Source: Treponema sp. JC4 (GTDB lineage Bacteria > Spirochaetota > Spirochaetia > Treponematales > Treponemataceae). Taken from it: DNA of 64,000 nt. The position numbers and the translations under genes were made by a program. The stretch spans positions 62,001 through 126,000 of the forward strand of contig NZ_AJGU01000004.1 in assembly GCF_000260795.1 (NCBI RefSeq). The letters are read 5' to 3'. The notes under the pieces are model-generated. The model ran no database searches. It saw only the letters and a program-made list of their open reading frames with translations, and was not told the DNA's origin. This document shows positions 1 through 6,171 of this stretch, one piece after another (the stretch's first letter is position 1; every line of letters starts with the position of its first letter).

Positions 1-622
1 CGTGACCGGAGCTTACGTCCAGAATGTAAATCTGATTATCTTCGGCTCCCACTGCAAGATATTTGTTGTCGGGGCTGAAATGCAGGCTCTTTGCGGGCTT
101 GTTCAGCACCTGGCTCTTTCGTTCAATCAAAGTTTCTGTCATGTAGTTCTGCATGTAAATGTAGATGCAGTTGCCTGTGTCGGCGGTGGCAAGGTAGTTA
201 CCGTTCCAGTTGTAGGCCATGGCCGTAGGGAAGTTTGCCGCATCTGATTGAGCCGCATTTACAGGCGTTTCATTCGGCAGAATTCGGATTTCCAGGGTGT
301 TTTCTTCTGAAAGGGTTGCCAGCTGGTCGCCGTTTCCTTTTGTTTCCTGGGTAAATTCCATGAACTGAAGGTTACCGTTTTCTGTCTGAATGGATTGCAG
401 AAGGGAATACTCATTTCCATCGCGCACAAGAATATTATTCTCTTCTGTGTAGGCAAAAATTGTTCCGTCTTTGTTCCAGGTTGCTCCGTGAACCGGGAAT
501 GGCGTTTTTACCATAGGAATTACCATGTCCTGAGCGCATAGCTTTCCCCACAGGGCGCAAATCAAAGAGAAAAAGATGAGAAATTTAGTTTTCTGTTTTC
601 CAAAAACTTTGCTAAACAACAT
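1..622 (-). CDS. Secreted WD40-repeat-like protein, N-terminal part (cut by window edge)
   Basis: The reverse strand is open from an ATG at 622 to the window edge (207 codons, no stop), so the C-terminus is missing. The N-terminus (MLFSKVFGKQKTKFLIFFSL...) has a basic start and a hydrophobic stretch ending near LCAQD, which looks like a signal peptide. After it come repeated beta-propeller-like phrases such as ATWNKDGTIFAYTEEN, AYNWNGNYLATADTG and LHFSPDNKYLAVGAED, spaced about 40-60 residues apart as in WD40 repeats. It is probably exported to the periplasm or surface. There is no clear Shine-Dalgarno before the ATG. The ligand and role are unknown; the family call rests on repeat pattern only. 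Confidence 0.8.
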   Translation of the reverse strand, partial: MLFSKVFGKQKTKFLIFFSLICALWGKLCAQDMVIPMVKTPFPVHGATWNKDGTIFAYTEENNILVRDGNEYSLLQSIQTENGNLQFMEFTQETKGNGDQLATLSEENTLEIRILPNETPVNAAQSDAANFPTAMAYNWNGNYLATADTGNCIYIYMQNYMTETLIERKSQVLNKPAKSLHFSPDNKYLAVGAEDNQIYILDVSSGH

Positions 623-727
623 TCTAAAGCTGTCGCAGCATATATTTTGAAAAAAAATACAGACTCCGACATTTGTTTATCGGCAGGATAGGGGTAATTC
701 TTGAGAATTTACTAAGAAGGTAATTAA

Positions 728-763
728 ATGATGATAAAAATTGGTTTAACGTTCATCTATTAA
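728..763 (+). other. Very short ORF with a Shine-Dalgarno (12 codons), doubtful
   Basis: An AAGAAGG sequence sits a few bases before an ATG-ATG pair, opening an 11-residue frame (MMIKIGLTFIY). It lies upstream of the small-RNA promoter at 786 and no gene follows on this strand. It may be chance or a gene remnant; I do not claim expression. Confidence 0.15.
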
Positions 764-785
764 CAAAAAATTATGAAAAATTTTG

Positions 786-814
786 TTGACAACGAAAAAT
801 ATGCAAGTTATATT
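786..814 (+). promoter_or_regulatory. Sigma-70 type promoter of the small RNA candidate
   Basis: TTGACA (786-791) and TATATT (809-814) are separated by 17 bp, close to the sigma-70 consensus. The predicted transcription start is near 821. The perfect inverted repeat TATCAGCTT-GTAAAT-AAGCTGATA (817-840) overlaps the start site and could be either an operator or the first hairpin of the RNA. Confidence 0.7.
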
Positions 815-820
815 TATATC

Positions 821-917
821 AGCTTGTAAATAAGCTGATAAACTCTCTCCGATGACCAACTATGTTGGTCGGCACGCTTCCCTTCTAGTGTTACTGTCTG
901 GGAAGCGTGTTTTTTTT
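821..917 (+). ncRNA. Candidate stand-alone small RNA, about 97 nt, of unknown family
   Basis: The segment runs from a near-consensus promoter to an intrinsic terminator and contains no plausible reading frame. Three hairpins are visible: a 9-bp stem with a 6-nt loop (817-840, partly before the predicted start), GACCAAC-TAT-GTTGGTC (854-870) and CACGCTTCCC/GGGAAGCGTG (873-882 with 900-909, 17-nt loop) followed by eight T. The gene downstream, cysE, is on the other strand, so this is not a leader of a visible gene. It does not match the conserved parts of SRP RNA, 6S RNA, tmRNA or RNase P that I can recall. Its size and architecture fit a trans-acting sRNA. Confidence 0.55.
873..917 (+). terminator. 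Intrinsic terminator of the small RNA
   Basis: A perfect 10-bp stem, CACGCTTCCC (873-882) with GGGAAGCGTG (900-909), is followed directly by T8 (910-917). The loop is long (17 nt) for a plain terminator and could be a target-binding loop. Confidence 0.75.
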
Positions 918-944
918 AACTGATAAGCAGGGATTTTAAGGGGT

Positions 945-1101
945 GCAACCCCTTATGCGAGAGGGTAGCCCGCAACGAAGTGCCGCCGCATCGCTCGCTA
1001 GTCTCGCGACGAACCATTTTTATCGATAATCCTAAATCGACCCGCTGTCGCAGCTCGATTTTTAACGGATTTTCGATTTTCGGTAGGGGAAGGCTTTCCC
1101 C
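945..1101. repeat. GC-rich intergenic repeat-like stretch with small palindromes
   Basis: This gap between the sRNA and the cysE stop holds a GC-rich block (about 955-1016) reminiscent of blocks near 15.2, 39.4 and 58.5-58.8 kb (motifs of the type GAGCGG-AGCGAAG). It also has two small hairpins: AGGGGT-GCA-ACCCCT near 949-964, and GGGGAA/TTCCCC (1086-1101) just after cysE, which could be a weak terminator for cysE though it lacks a T run. No reading frame is supported here. Confidence 0.4.
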
Positions 1102-1106
1102 TCACC

Positions 1107-1976
1107 TTAATCCTGAGTAATTACGCTATTTGCAGGAACTGATTTAGTTACCCAGGTATTTCCACCGATTGTAGAACCTTTTCCAATGACAGTTTCACCG
1201 CCCAAGATTGTAGCGTTGGCATAAATTGTTACATCATCTTCTATAGTAGGGTGTCTTTTGTTGCCTGTAAGAGACTTCTTTACGCTAAGGGCACCCAGTG
1301 TTACACCCTGATAAATCTTAACATTTGTTCCTATTATACAGGTTTCGCCGATAACAACACCGGTTCCGTGATCAATAAAGAAAGACTCGCCGATTTTTGC
1401 GCCCGGGTGAATGTCGATTCCGGTTTTTCCGTGTACGTGCTCGCTCATAATACGTGGAACAATTGGAACTCCGTTTTCGTAAAGATAGTGGGCGATGCGG
1501 TAAACAAGAATGGCTTCAAGGCCCGGGTATGAAAGAATTACTTCTTCATTGCTTTTTGCGGCCGGGTCTCCGTTAAAGGCGGCAATTACATCCTTCTGAA
1601 TTTTGCGGCGGATTTCCGGGATTTCTTCTATAAGGCCTGTGGCAACTTCTTCTGCCAGCTGGAAGCATTTTGAGTTTGTAGGATTCTGGCGGCAGTCTGA
1701 CTGTGCTTTTGTGGTAAGGGTATAGATAAGTGCTTTCTGGATTTCTTTTGTAAGCTTTGCTATTACGTTGTTAACTTTCTGTCCGGTTACGTAGCGGATA
1801 TTTACCGGGTCAATATCTTCTGCCTTCTTAAAACCTGGGAATACCAGAGTCTGAATGTCTCCCAGAATTTCCACAACGTTCTGGCGGTTAGGGAAGGAAT
1901 CAGAATCGCTTCTATTAATTAAACCGTAGCGGTGATAAGAATCAAGAATACCATCGATAAGCATGTCTATTGTCAT
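1107..1976 (-). CDS. cysE: Serine O-acetyltransferase
   Basis: Transfers acetyl from acetyl-CoA to L-serine, the first step of cysteine synthesis in the cytosol. The 289-aa protein has an N-terminal helical domain (about 1-170) and a C-terminal left-handed beta-helix of hexapeptide repeats (GIDIHPGAKIGESFFIDHGT, then VVIGETCIIGTNVKIYQGVT), with the family's conserved His residues in DIHPGAKIG and IDHGTG. An in-frame TTG at 1991 would add five residues, but GGAG lies 7 nt before the ATG at 1976, so I chose that start. It is a single gene; no cysK is next to it. A 110-bp inverted repeat lies about 25 bp upstream. Confidence 0.93.
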   Translation of the reverse strand: MTIDMLIDGILDSYHRYGLINRSDSDSFPNRQNVVEILGDIQTLVFPGFKKAEDIDPVNIRYVTGQKVNNVIAKLTKEIQKALIYTLTTKAQSDCRQNPTNSKCFQLAEEVATGLIEEIPEIRRKIQKDVIAAFNGDPAAKSNEEVILSYPGLEAILVYRIAHYLYENGVPIVPRIMSEHVHGKTGIDIHPGAKIGESFFIDHGTGVVIGETCIIGTNVKIYQGVTLGALSVKKSLTGNKRHPTIEDDVTIYANATILGGETVIGKGSTIGGNTWVTKSVPANSVITQD

Positions 1977-2000
1977 TTTGTAACTCCGCAATATTTTTAT

Positions 2001-2110
2001 GAAGGTAAAAGCAAAAGTGGGACGTTAGCAAGGGGCTAAAATAGCTGACAGTTGTATCTAAATTATCACGCCCCTTGCGTATCGCTGGGACCCGCTTTTG
2101 CTTTTACTTC
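2001..2110. repeat. 110-bp imperfect inverted repeat upstream of cysE
   Basis: Outer arms AAAAGCAAAAGTGGG (2007-2021) and CCCGCTTTTGCTTTT (2091-2105) pair with one G-T wobble, and an inner perfect stem GCAAGGGGC (2028-2036)/GCCCCTTGC (2070-2078) encloses a 33-nt loop. The internal loop between the stems is asymmetric. On the reverse strand it would lie in or just before the cysE leader, so it could be a cis-regulatory RNA or a miniature mobile repeat. Confidence 0.6.
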
Positions 2111-2194
2111 CTAACTATCTTTTCAATAGGTTAAAAATAATGTAGAATTCATAAAGAAACAAGATGAATTTTCGAAAATTCTTGATTGAATTTA

Positions 2195-2223
2195 TTGACA
2201 TAAAACCCGTGTTTCTTTATATT
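2195..2223 (+). promoter_or_regulatory. Promoter of the tRNA-rpmG-secE-nusG operon
   Basis: TTGACA (2195-2200) and TATATT (2218-2223) with a 17-bp spacer; the predicted start is near 2230, about 38 nt before tRNA-Thr. No other promoter this strong was seen before secE, so both tRNAs, rpmG, secE and nusG probably share it. Confidence 0.75.
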
Positions 2224-2267
2224 CATAAAACGCACGTTTTTTATAGCAAATGCAGAAGTGCGAATTT

Positions 2268-2340
2268 GCCCCTTTAGCTCAGTTGGTAGAGCACCACATC
2301 GGTAATGTGGAGGTCTGCAGTTCGATTCTGCAAATGGGCT
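2268..2340 (+). tRNA. tRNA-Thr (anticodon GGT)
   Basis: A 73-nt cloverleaf: D stem GCTC/GAGC, anticodon stem CCACA/TGTGG, T stem TGCAG/CTGCA with TTCGATT loop, discriminator T, no encoded CCA. The anticodon GGT is at 2301-2303. Two oddities are visible: the base before the anticodon loop's wobble position is C (position 33, base 2300) instead of the near-universal T, and acceptor pair 5-68 is a C-T mismatch (2272 with 2335). The place, upstream of rpmG/secE, is the usual one for tRNA-Thr. Confidence 0.93.
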
Positions 2341-2369
2341 AAACTGAATTTATACACAGGAGTAAATAA

Positions 2370-2546
2370 ATGGCTAGCAAGAAAAAGGGCGCTGTAGAAA
2401 TCATCGCTTTGCAGTGTACAGAGTGTAAGAGAAAGAATTACACAACTTACAAAAACCGCAAGAACATCACAGGTAAATTGGAAAAGAACAAGTATTGTCC
2501 ATTCTGCCGTAAGTCTATCTTGCACAAAGAAACAAAAGCAAAATAA
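2370..2546 (+). CDS. rpmG: 50S ribosomal protein L33
   Basis: A 58-aa basic protein of the large subunit, too short for many gene callers. It has the zinc-binding C+ pattern: CTEC near residue 16 and CPFC near 43. GGAG precedes the ATG at 2370. It sits between tRNA-Thr and tRNA-Trp in one transcription unit leading to secE-nusG, a common bacterial arrangement, so RNA processing must release the tRNAs from the message. Confidence 0.96.
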   Translation: MASKKKGAVEIIALQCTECKRKNYTTYKNRKNITGKLEKNKYCPFCRKSILHKETKAK

Positions 2547-2585
2547 TTTTTAATATTTTTACCGGTTCGCCGGGATTAAATATAT

Positions 2586-2658
2586 AGGGCAGTAGTTCAG
2601 TTGGTAGAGCAGCGGTCTCCAAAACCGCCTGTCGTGGGTTCAAATCCTGCCTGCCCTG
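2586..2658 (+). tRNA. tRNA-Trp (anticodon CCA)
   Basis: A 73-nt cloverleaf: acceptor AGGGCAG/CTGCCCT, anticodon loop CTCCAAA with CCA at 2619-2621 and the normal T33, T loop TTCAAAT, discriminator G, no encoded CCA. It lies between rpmG and secE, 21 nt before the secE ATG. Confidence 0.97.
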
Positions 2659-2679
2659 ATTTTTTAAGGAATTAATGAT

Positions 2680-2862
2680 ATGTCAAAATTAGTACAGTTT
2701 GTTCGCGAAAGCAAAGCAGAGTTGAAAAGAGTTGATTGGCCGACAAAGGAAGATGTATTTTCTTCTGTTAAAGTTGTAATTATTTCAACTGTTGTTGTTG
2801 CTGTTCTGCTTGGTGTGCTTGACTTGGCATTCACTCAGGTTTTCAGATTCTTAATGAAATAG
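2680..2862 (+). CDS. secE: Preprotein translocase subunit SecE
   Basis: The 60-aa protein is the small SecE form with one C-terminal membrane helix (about residues 28-55, VKVVIISTVVVAVLLGVLDL). The amphipathic surface segment ESKAELKRVDWPTKEDV is the family's hallmark. With SecY (encoded at 27.4 kb) and SecG it forms the inner-membrane protein-conducting channel. It is 9 nt ahead of nusG, as in most bacteria. AAGGA lies about 10 nt before the ATG. Confidence 0.97.
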   Translation: MSKLVQFVRESKAELKRVDWPTKEDVFSSVKVVIISTVVVAVLLGVLDLAFTQVFRFLMK

Positions 2863-2871
2863 GACGTAGAG

Positions 2872-3435
2872 ATGTCTAGAAGTTGGTATATTCTTAACGC
2901 TTATACAGGCTACGAAGGAAAAATCGAACGTACTATCAAATCTTTGCTGGAAAAATCAGAAATCGATCCTAACGTAGTTCTTGATGTAAAAGTTCCACTT
3001 GAAGAAGTTGTTGAAATTAAAGACGGCAAAAAACGTACACGCATGAATAAATTTTTGCCAGGTTATATTCTTCTTGAGATGGATCTTCCTGAACTCAACT
3101 GGAAAGAAACTTGTACAAAACTTTATAAGATTCAGGGTGTTACAGGCTTTGTTGGTAATGTAAGCCGCAATGACCGCCCAGTTCCAATCCGCCCTGATGA
3201 AGCAAAGAGTCTTTTGCAGAAGTCTGGAATTATCAAAGGTGAAAAACAAGTTCACGTTCGTCAGTCTTTCGATATCGACGATGTTGTTAAAATTACAGAC
3301 GGTGCATTTGCATCATTTACTGGAACAATTAAAGAAATCAATCTTGAAAAAGAAAAGCTTAAGGTTGAAGTTCAGATTTTTGGTCGTTCAACACCAGTAG
3401 AAGTAAACTTCTTGCAGGTTGAGAAGACTAAATAA
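2872..3435 (+). CDS. nusG: Transcription termination/antitermination factor NusG
   Basis: Binds the RNA polymerase clamp, and in many bacteria couples it to Rho or ribosomal protein S10. The 187-aa protein has the N-terminal NGN domain (MSRSWYILNAYTGYEGKIE..., with the conserved FLPGYILLEM) and the C-terminal KOW domain (about 125-187, FDIDDVVKITDGAFASFTG). Length is usual, with no insert domain. It is last in the secE unit; a 293-bp structured gap separates it from rplK. Confidence 0.97.
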   Translation: MSRSWYILNAYTGYEGKIERTIKSLLEKSEIDPNVVLDVKVPLEEVVEIKDGKKRTRMNKFLPGYILLEMDLPELNWKETCTKLYKIQGVTGFVGNVSRNDRPVPIRPDEAKSLLQKSGIIKGEKQVHVRQSFDIDDVVKITDGAFASFTGTIKEINLEKEKLKVEVQIFGRSTPVEVNFLQVEKTK

Positions 3436-3440
3436 TGAGG

Positions 3441-3728
3441 GAAGAAGCTATGCTTCTTCTTGATTGATAGCAAGCCGTTAAGAAAAATGCACCGCATTTT
3501 TTAGGCTTACCTACTTGTTAGAATAAAATGCAGCGGTGGTTGGGCTTCTTTGTGGGCAAAACCACCCTTTGTATTTATTCAATGTTGTTTGGCAAATTCA
3601 GGGGTTTGTATCCCAAATACAAACCATTTTAATCCTGTTTTTGGGAGAGATGAAAGTCCGTTGGACATAGACATCTCGTTAGGAAGATTCCTTTGTGAAC
3701 TTCCACACCAATTTTTGGGAGACATAAA
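3441..3728 (+). promoter_or_regulatory. Structured leader of rplK-rplA with a candidate L1-binding site
   Basis: The nusG-rplK gap holds several stems: GAAGAAGC-TAT-GCTTCTTC (3441-3459), GGTGGTT/AACCACC (3535-3566) and GGTTTGTAT/ATACAAACC (3603-3625). A bipartite hairpin, GAGATG-AAA-GTCC-GTT-GGAC-ATAGA-CATCTC (3647-3677), has two stems flanking an asymmetric internal loop, the general layout of an L1 repressor site. TTTTGGGAGA occurs twice (3639-3648 and 3713-3722); the second copy carries the rplK Shine-Dalgarno. Autoregulation by L1 is known for rplKA operons; assigning it to this hairpin is inference. Confidence 0.5.
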
Positions 3729-4160
3729 ATGGCTACAAAGAAAGTCACAGCTGTAATCAAATTGCAGTGTCCTGCAGGGGCGGCTACACCAGCTCCTCCA
3801 ATCGGACCAGCTCTTGGACCTCACGGTGTTTCAGCTCCTAAGTTCGTTCAGGAGTTCAATGACCGTACAAAGTCTATGGAAAAAGGTCTGATTATTCCTG
3901 TTGTAATCACAGTTTACCAGGACAAATCTTACACATTCATCCTCAAGACTCCTCCAGCTGCAGTTCTTATTAAGAAGGCAGTAAAAATCGAAAAGGGTTC
4001 TGGAAATCCTCTTCGCGACAAGGTTGCTACTTTGTCTAAGGCAGCTCTTGAAGAAATCGCAAAAACAAAGATGCCAGATATCAACGCTAACGATATCGAA
4101 GCAGCAAAGAAAATCATTGCCGGTACTGCTCGCAGTATGGGTGTAGAGGTGGAGCAGTAA
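3729..4160 (+). CDS. rplK: 50S ribosomal protein L11
   Basis: The 143-aa protein forms the base of the L7/L12 stalk on 23S rRNA and contacts elongation and release factors. Both domains are clear: the N-terminal part with [20 protein letters not shown] and the C-terminal RNA-binding part with [18 protein letters not shown]. Length is standard. It is the first gene of rplK-rplA-rplJ, and one base separates its stop from the rplA ATG. Translation starts after GGGAG. Confidence 0.98.
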   Translation: MATKKVTAVIKLQCPAGAATPAPPIGPALGPHGVSAPKFVQEFNDRTKSMEKGLIIPVVITVYQDKSYTFILKTPPAAVLIKKAVKIEKGSGNPLRDKVATLSKAALEEIAKTKMPDINANDIEAAKKIIAGTARSMGVEVEQ

Positions 4161-4161
4161 T

Positions 4162-4842
4162 ATGAAACATGGAAAGAAATATCGCGCAGCTCTTGCAAAA
4201 TATGATCTTACAAAGAAATATGATGTAGCTTCAGCTTGCAAAATGGTTCAGGACATGAAGTTTGCTAACTTCGATGAGACTGTAGAAGCTCACGTTGTTC
4301 TCCGTCTTGAGAAAAACGCTACTGTACGTGATACATTGGTATTCCCAAATCAGTTCCGTGGCGAAAAGAAAGTTTTGGTTTTCTGTAAGGAAGACAAAGT
4401 AAAAGAAGCTTTGGATGCTGGTGCAACATACGCTGGTTCTGATGAATACATCGAAAAAGTAAAGGGTGGTTGGCTTGAATTTGACGTTTGTGTTGCTACA
4501 CCTGATATGATGAAAGATGTAGGTCGTCTTGGTATGGTTCTTGGTCGCAAAGGTTTGATGCCAAACCCAAAAACTGGAACTGTTACTCCAAACGTAGCTC
4601 AGGCTGTTGCTGAACTTAAGAAAGGTCGTACAGAATTCCGCGCTGATAAAGCTGGAATCGTTCACATTGCTGTTGGTAAGTGTTCTATGGACACAGACAA
4701 GGTTGTTGAGAACGTTAAGACTCTCCTTTCTGAAATCGGTCGTAAAAAGCCTGCTGGATCTGCTGCTGGATTTGTTCAGTCAGTATCTGTTAGTTCTTCT
4801 ATGGGCCCAGGCGTTTGGGTTGACTATAAGGATGGTGAATAA
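4162..4842 (+). CDS. rplA: 50S ribosomal protein L1
   Basis: The 226-aa protein builds the mobile L1 stalk at the E site and in many bacteria represses its own rplKA message. The conserved signature LGRKGLMPNPKTGTVTPNV is present in the middle, with the C-terminal GPGVWVDY. It begins one base after rplK and its TAA overlaps the rplJ ATG by one base, so the three are translationally coupled. The candidate binding site for feedback is the leader hairpin at 3647-3677. Confidence 0.98.
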   Translation: MKHGKKYRAALAKYDLTKKYDVASACKMVQDMKFANFDETVEAHVVLRLEKNATVRDTLVFPNQFRGEKKVLVFCKEDKVKEALDAGATYAGSDEYIEKVKGGWLEFDVCVATPDMMKDVGRLGMVLGRKGLMPNPKTGTVTPNVAQAVAELKKGRTEFRADKAGIVHIAVGKCSMDTDKVVENVKTLLSEIGRKKPAGSAAGFVQSVSVSSSMGPGVWVDYKDGE

Positions 4843-5357
4843 TGGCAATCAAAGCAAAGAAAATTCAGCCTGCTAAAGCAGAAGCTATTGAAAACGCAAA
4901 GAAAGTTCTTGGTGAATACAACGACTTCATCTTTGCTGATTACCGTGGTCTTACAGTAGAACAGATCACAACTCTTCGCGACAAACTCCGCGAAAAAAAC
5001 GCTGTTCTTAAAGTTATGAAAAATAACTTTGCACGTATCGCTTTTGAGGATATGAAAGTAGAAAATGTTGCTGACTACCTCAAAGGTCCTACTGTAATTG
5101 CAATGGCAAAAGAGGATGCTAACGAAGTTGCAAAAGTTCTTTTTGACTTTGCAAAAGATGCTCCTACTTTGACTGTAAAAGGTGCTTATGTAGAAAAAGA
5201 AGTTTACGATGCTGCAAAGATCGAAGCTTTCTCAAAGGTACCTGGAAAGAAGCAGCTTATTGCTATGCTTATGTCTGCAATGAACGGTCCTGTTCAGAAG
5301 CTCGCAGCTACTTTGCAGGCTTACGTGGACAAAAAGACAGCAGAGGGTGCCAACTAA
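4842..5357 (+). CDS. rplJ: 50S ribosomal protein L10
   Basis: The 171-aa protein anchors L7/L12 dimers to the ribosome. The N-terminal rRNA-binding domain (NDFIFADYRGLTVEQITTLR) and the C-terminal helix that carries L12 dimers (VQKLAATLQAYVDKKTAEGA) are present. Because it overlaps rplA by one base there is no room for the usual L10-binding leader in front of it. The long structured spacer comes after it, before rplL. Confidence 0.98.
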   Translation: MAIKAKKIQPAKAEAIENAKKVLGEYNDFIFADYRGLTVEQITTLRDKLREKNAVLKVMKNNFARIAFEDMKVENVADYLKGPTVIAMAKEDANEVAKVLFDFAKDAPTLTVKGAYVEKEVYDAAKIEAFSKVPGKKQLIAMLMSAMNGPVQKLAATLQAYVDKKTAEGAN

Positions 5358-5384
5358 CCTAAGTAAGTTTTAGAAACAAAGTAA

Positions 5385-5522
5385 GTAAAGCTAAAAAATG
5401 CTCTCGCATTTTTCTTTACGCTTTGCTATAGAACATGAGCAGCACAGCTGCTCTCCACATTTTCAGGCTTCATAACTGCTGACTGTTAGTGTGGAAAAAA
5501 TGCAGAGTACCTCAGTTGAGGT
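5385..5522 (+). promoter_or_regulatory. Structured rplJ-rplL spacer
   Basis: The 222-bp gap is long for neighbouring stalk genes. It has GTAAAG/CTTTAC plus AAAAATGC-TCTC-GCATTTTT (5385-5419, a long stem with a 3-nt bulge), GAGCAGC-ACA-GCTGCTC (5437-5453), TCCACA/TGTGGA (about 5453-5494) and ACCTCA-GT-TGAGGT (5509-5522). These could be processing or stability elements that raise L12 output, since L12 is needed in several copies per ribosome. I saw no convincing promoter in it. Confidence 0.5.
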
Positions 5523-5579
5523 CAACTGCGGCAGCCGAAAGGTTGCAAAATATAAATACTTTATTGTAAGGAAGACAAT

Positions 5580-5957
5580 ATGGCAGTTACAAAAGAAGAC
5601 ATCCTTGAGACAATCGCAAACATGTCAGTTCTCGAGGTTTCAGAGCTTGTTAAAGCAATGGAAGAAAAATTTGGTGTTACAGCAGCAGTTGCAGTAGCAG
5701 CAGGTCCAGCAGCAGCAGGTGCAGCTGGTGGTGCAGAAGAACAGACAGAGTTCACAGTAACTCTCGAATCATTCGATGCAGCTAAAAAGATCCCTGTTAT
5801 CAAAGCAGTTCGCGAAATCACAGGTCTCGGACTTGGTGAAGCTAAAGCTTTGGTTGAAGGTGCACCAAAGGCTCTTAAAGAAGGCGTAAGCAAGGCTGAC
5901 GCTGACGAAATCGTTAAGAAGATCGAAGAAGCTGGTGGTAAAGCTTCTAAGAAATAA
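5580..5957 (+). CDS. rplL: 50S ribosomal protein L7/L12
   Basis: The 125-aa acidic stalk protein recruits translational GTPases. It shows the N-terminal dimerisation helix ([20 protein letters not shown]), an Ala/Gly-rich hinge (about 43-57) and the C-terminal factor-binding domain ([21 protein letters not shown]). Codon use is strongly biased, as expected for a highly expressed gene. TAAGGAAG lies before the ATG. A strong hairpin 45 bp downstream separates it from rpoB. Confidence 0.98.
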   Translation: MAVTKEDILETIANMSVLEVSELVKAMEEKFGVTAAVAVAAGPAAAGAAGGAEEQTEFTVTLESFDAAKKIPVIKAVREITGLGLGEAKALVEGAPKALKEGVSKADADEIVKKIEEAGGKASKK

Positions 5958-6001
5958 GCGTAGCAAATGCGCTTAATAGCTGCTAAAAAGCAGTAAAACA
6001 G

Positions 6002-6037
6002 GGGGTATCCGGTAAGAAATTACCGGATATCCCTTTT
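6002..6037 (+). terminator. Attenuator hairpin between rplL and rpoB
   Basis: A 14-bp stem (6002-6015 with 6020-6033, one G-T pair) is capped by the tetraloop GAAA and followed by TTTT only. The short T run suggests partial termination, which would lower rpoBC relative to ribosomal genes as the attenuator in the same place does in Escherichia coli. Smaller hairpins follow: GTCGT/ACGAC (about 6038-6052) and ATGTAG/CTACAT (about 6127-6142). Confidence 0.7.
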
Positions 6038-6171
6038 GTCGTATAAAACGACTTTTTACATTTTCCATTTTTACAACATGATATAGCAAAAAATCAGAGT
6101 TTTCTGTGCTGTGCGGAGTTTCCAGCATGTAGCAGACTACATCTGAATTTATAAATCTATAGGAGAAGCTG

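Noticed and set aside
2274-2525. Reverse-strand frame of 83 codons over tRNA-Thr and rpmG
   Set aside because: It runs through a tRNA and the L33 gene on the opposite strand and has no start signal.
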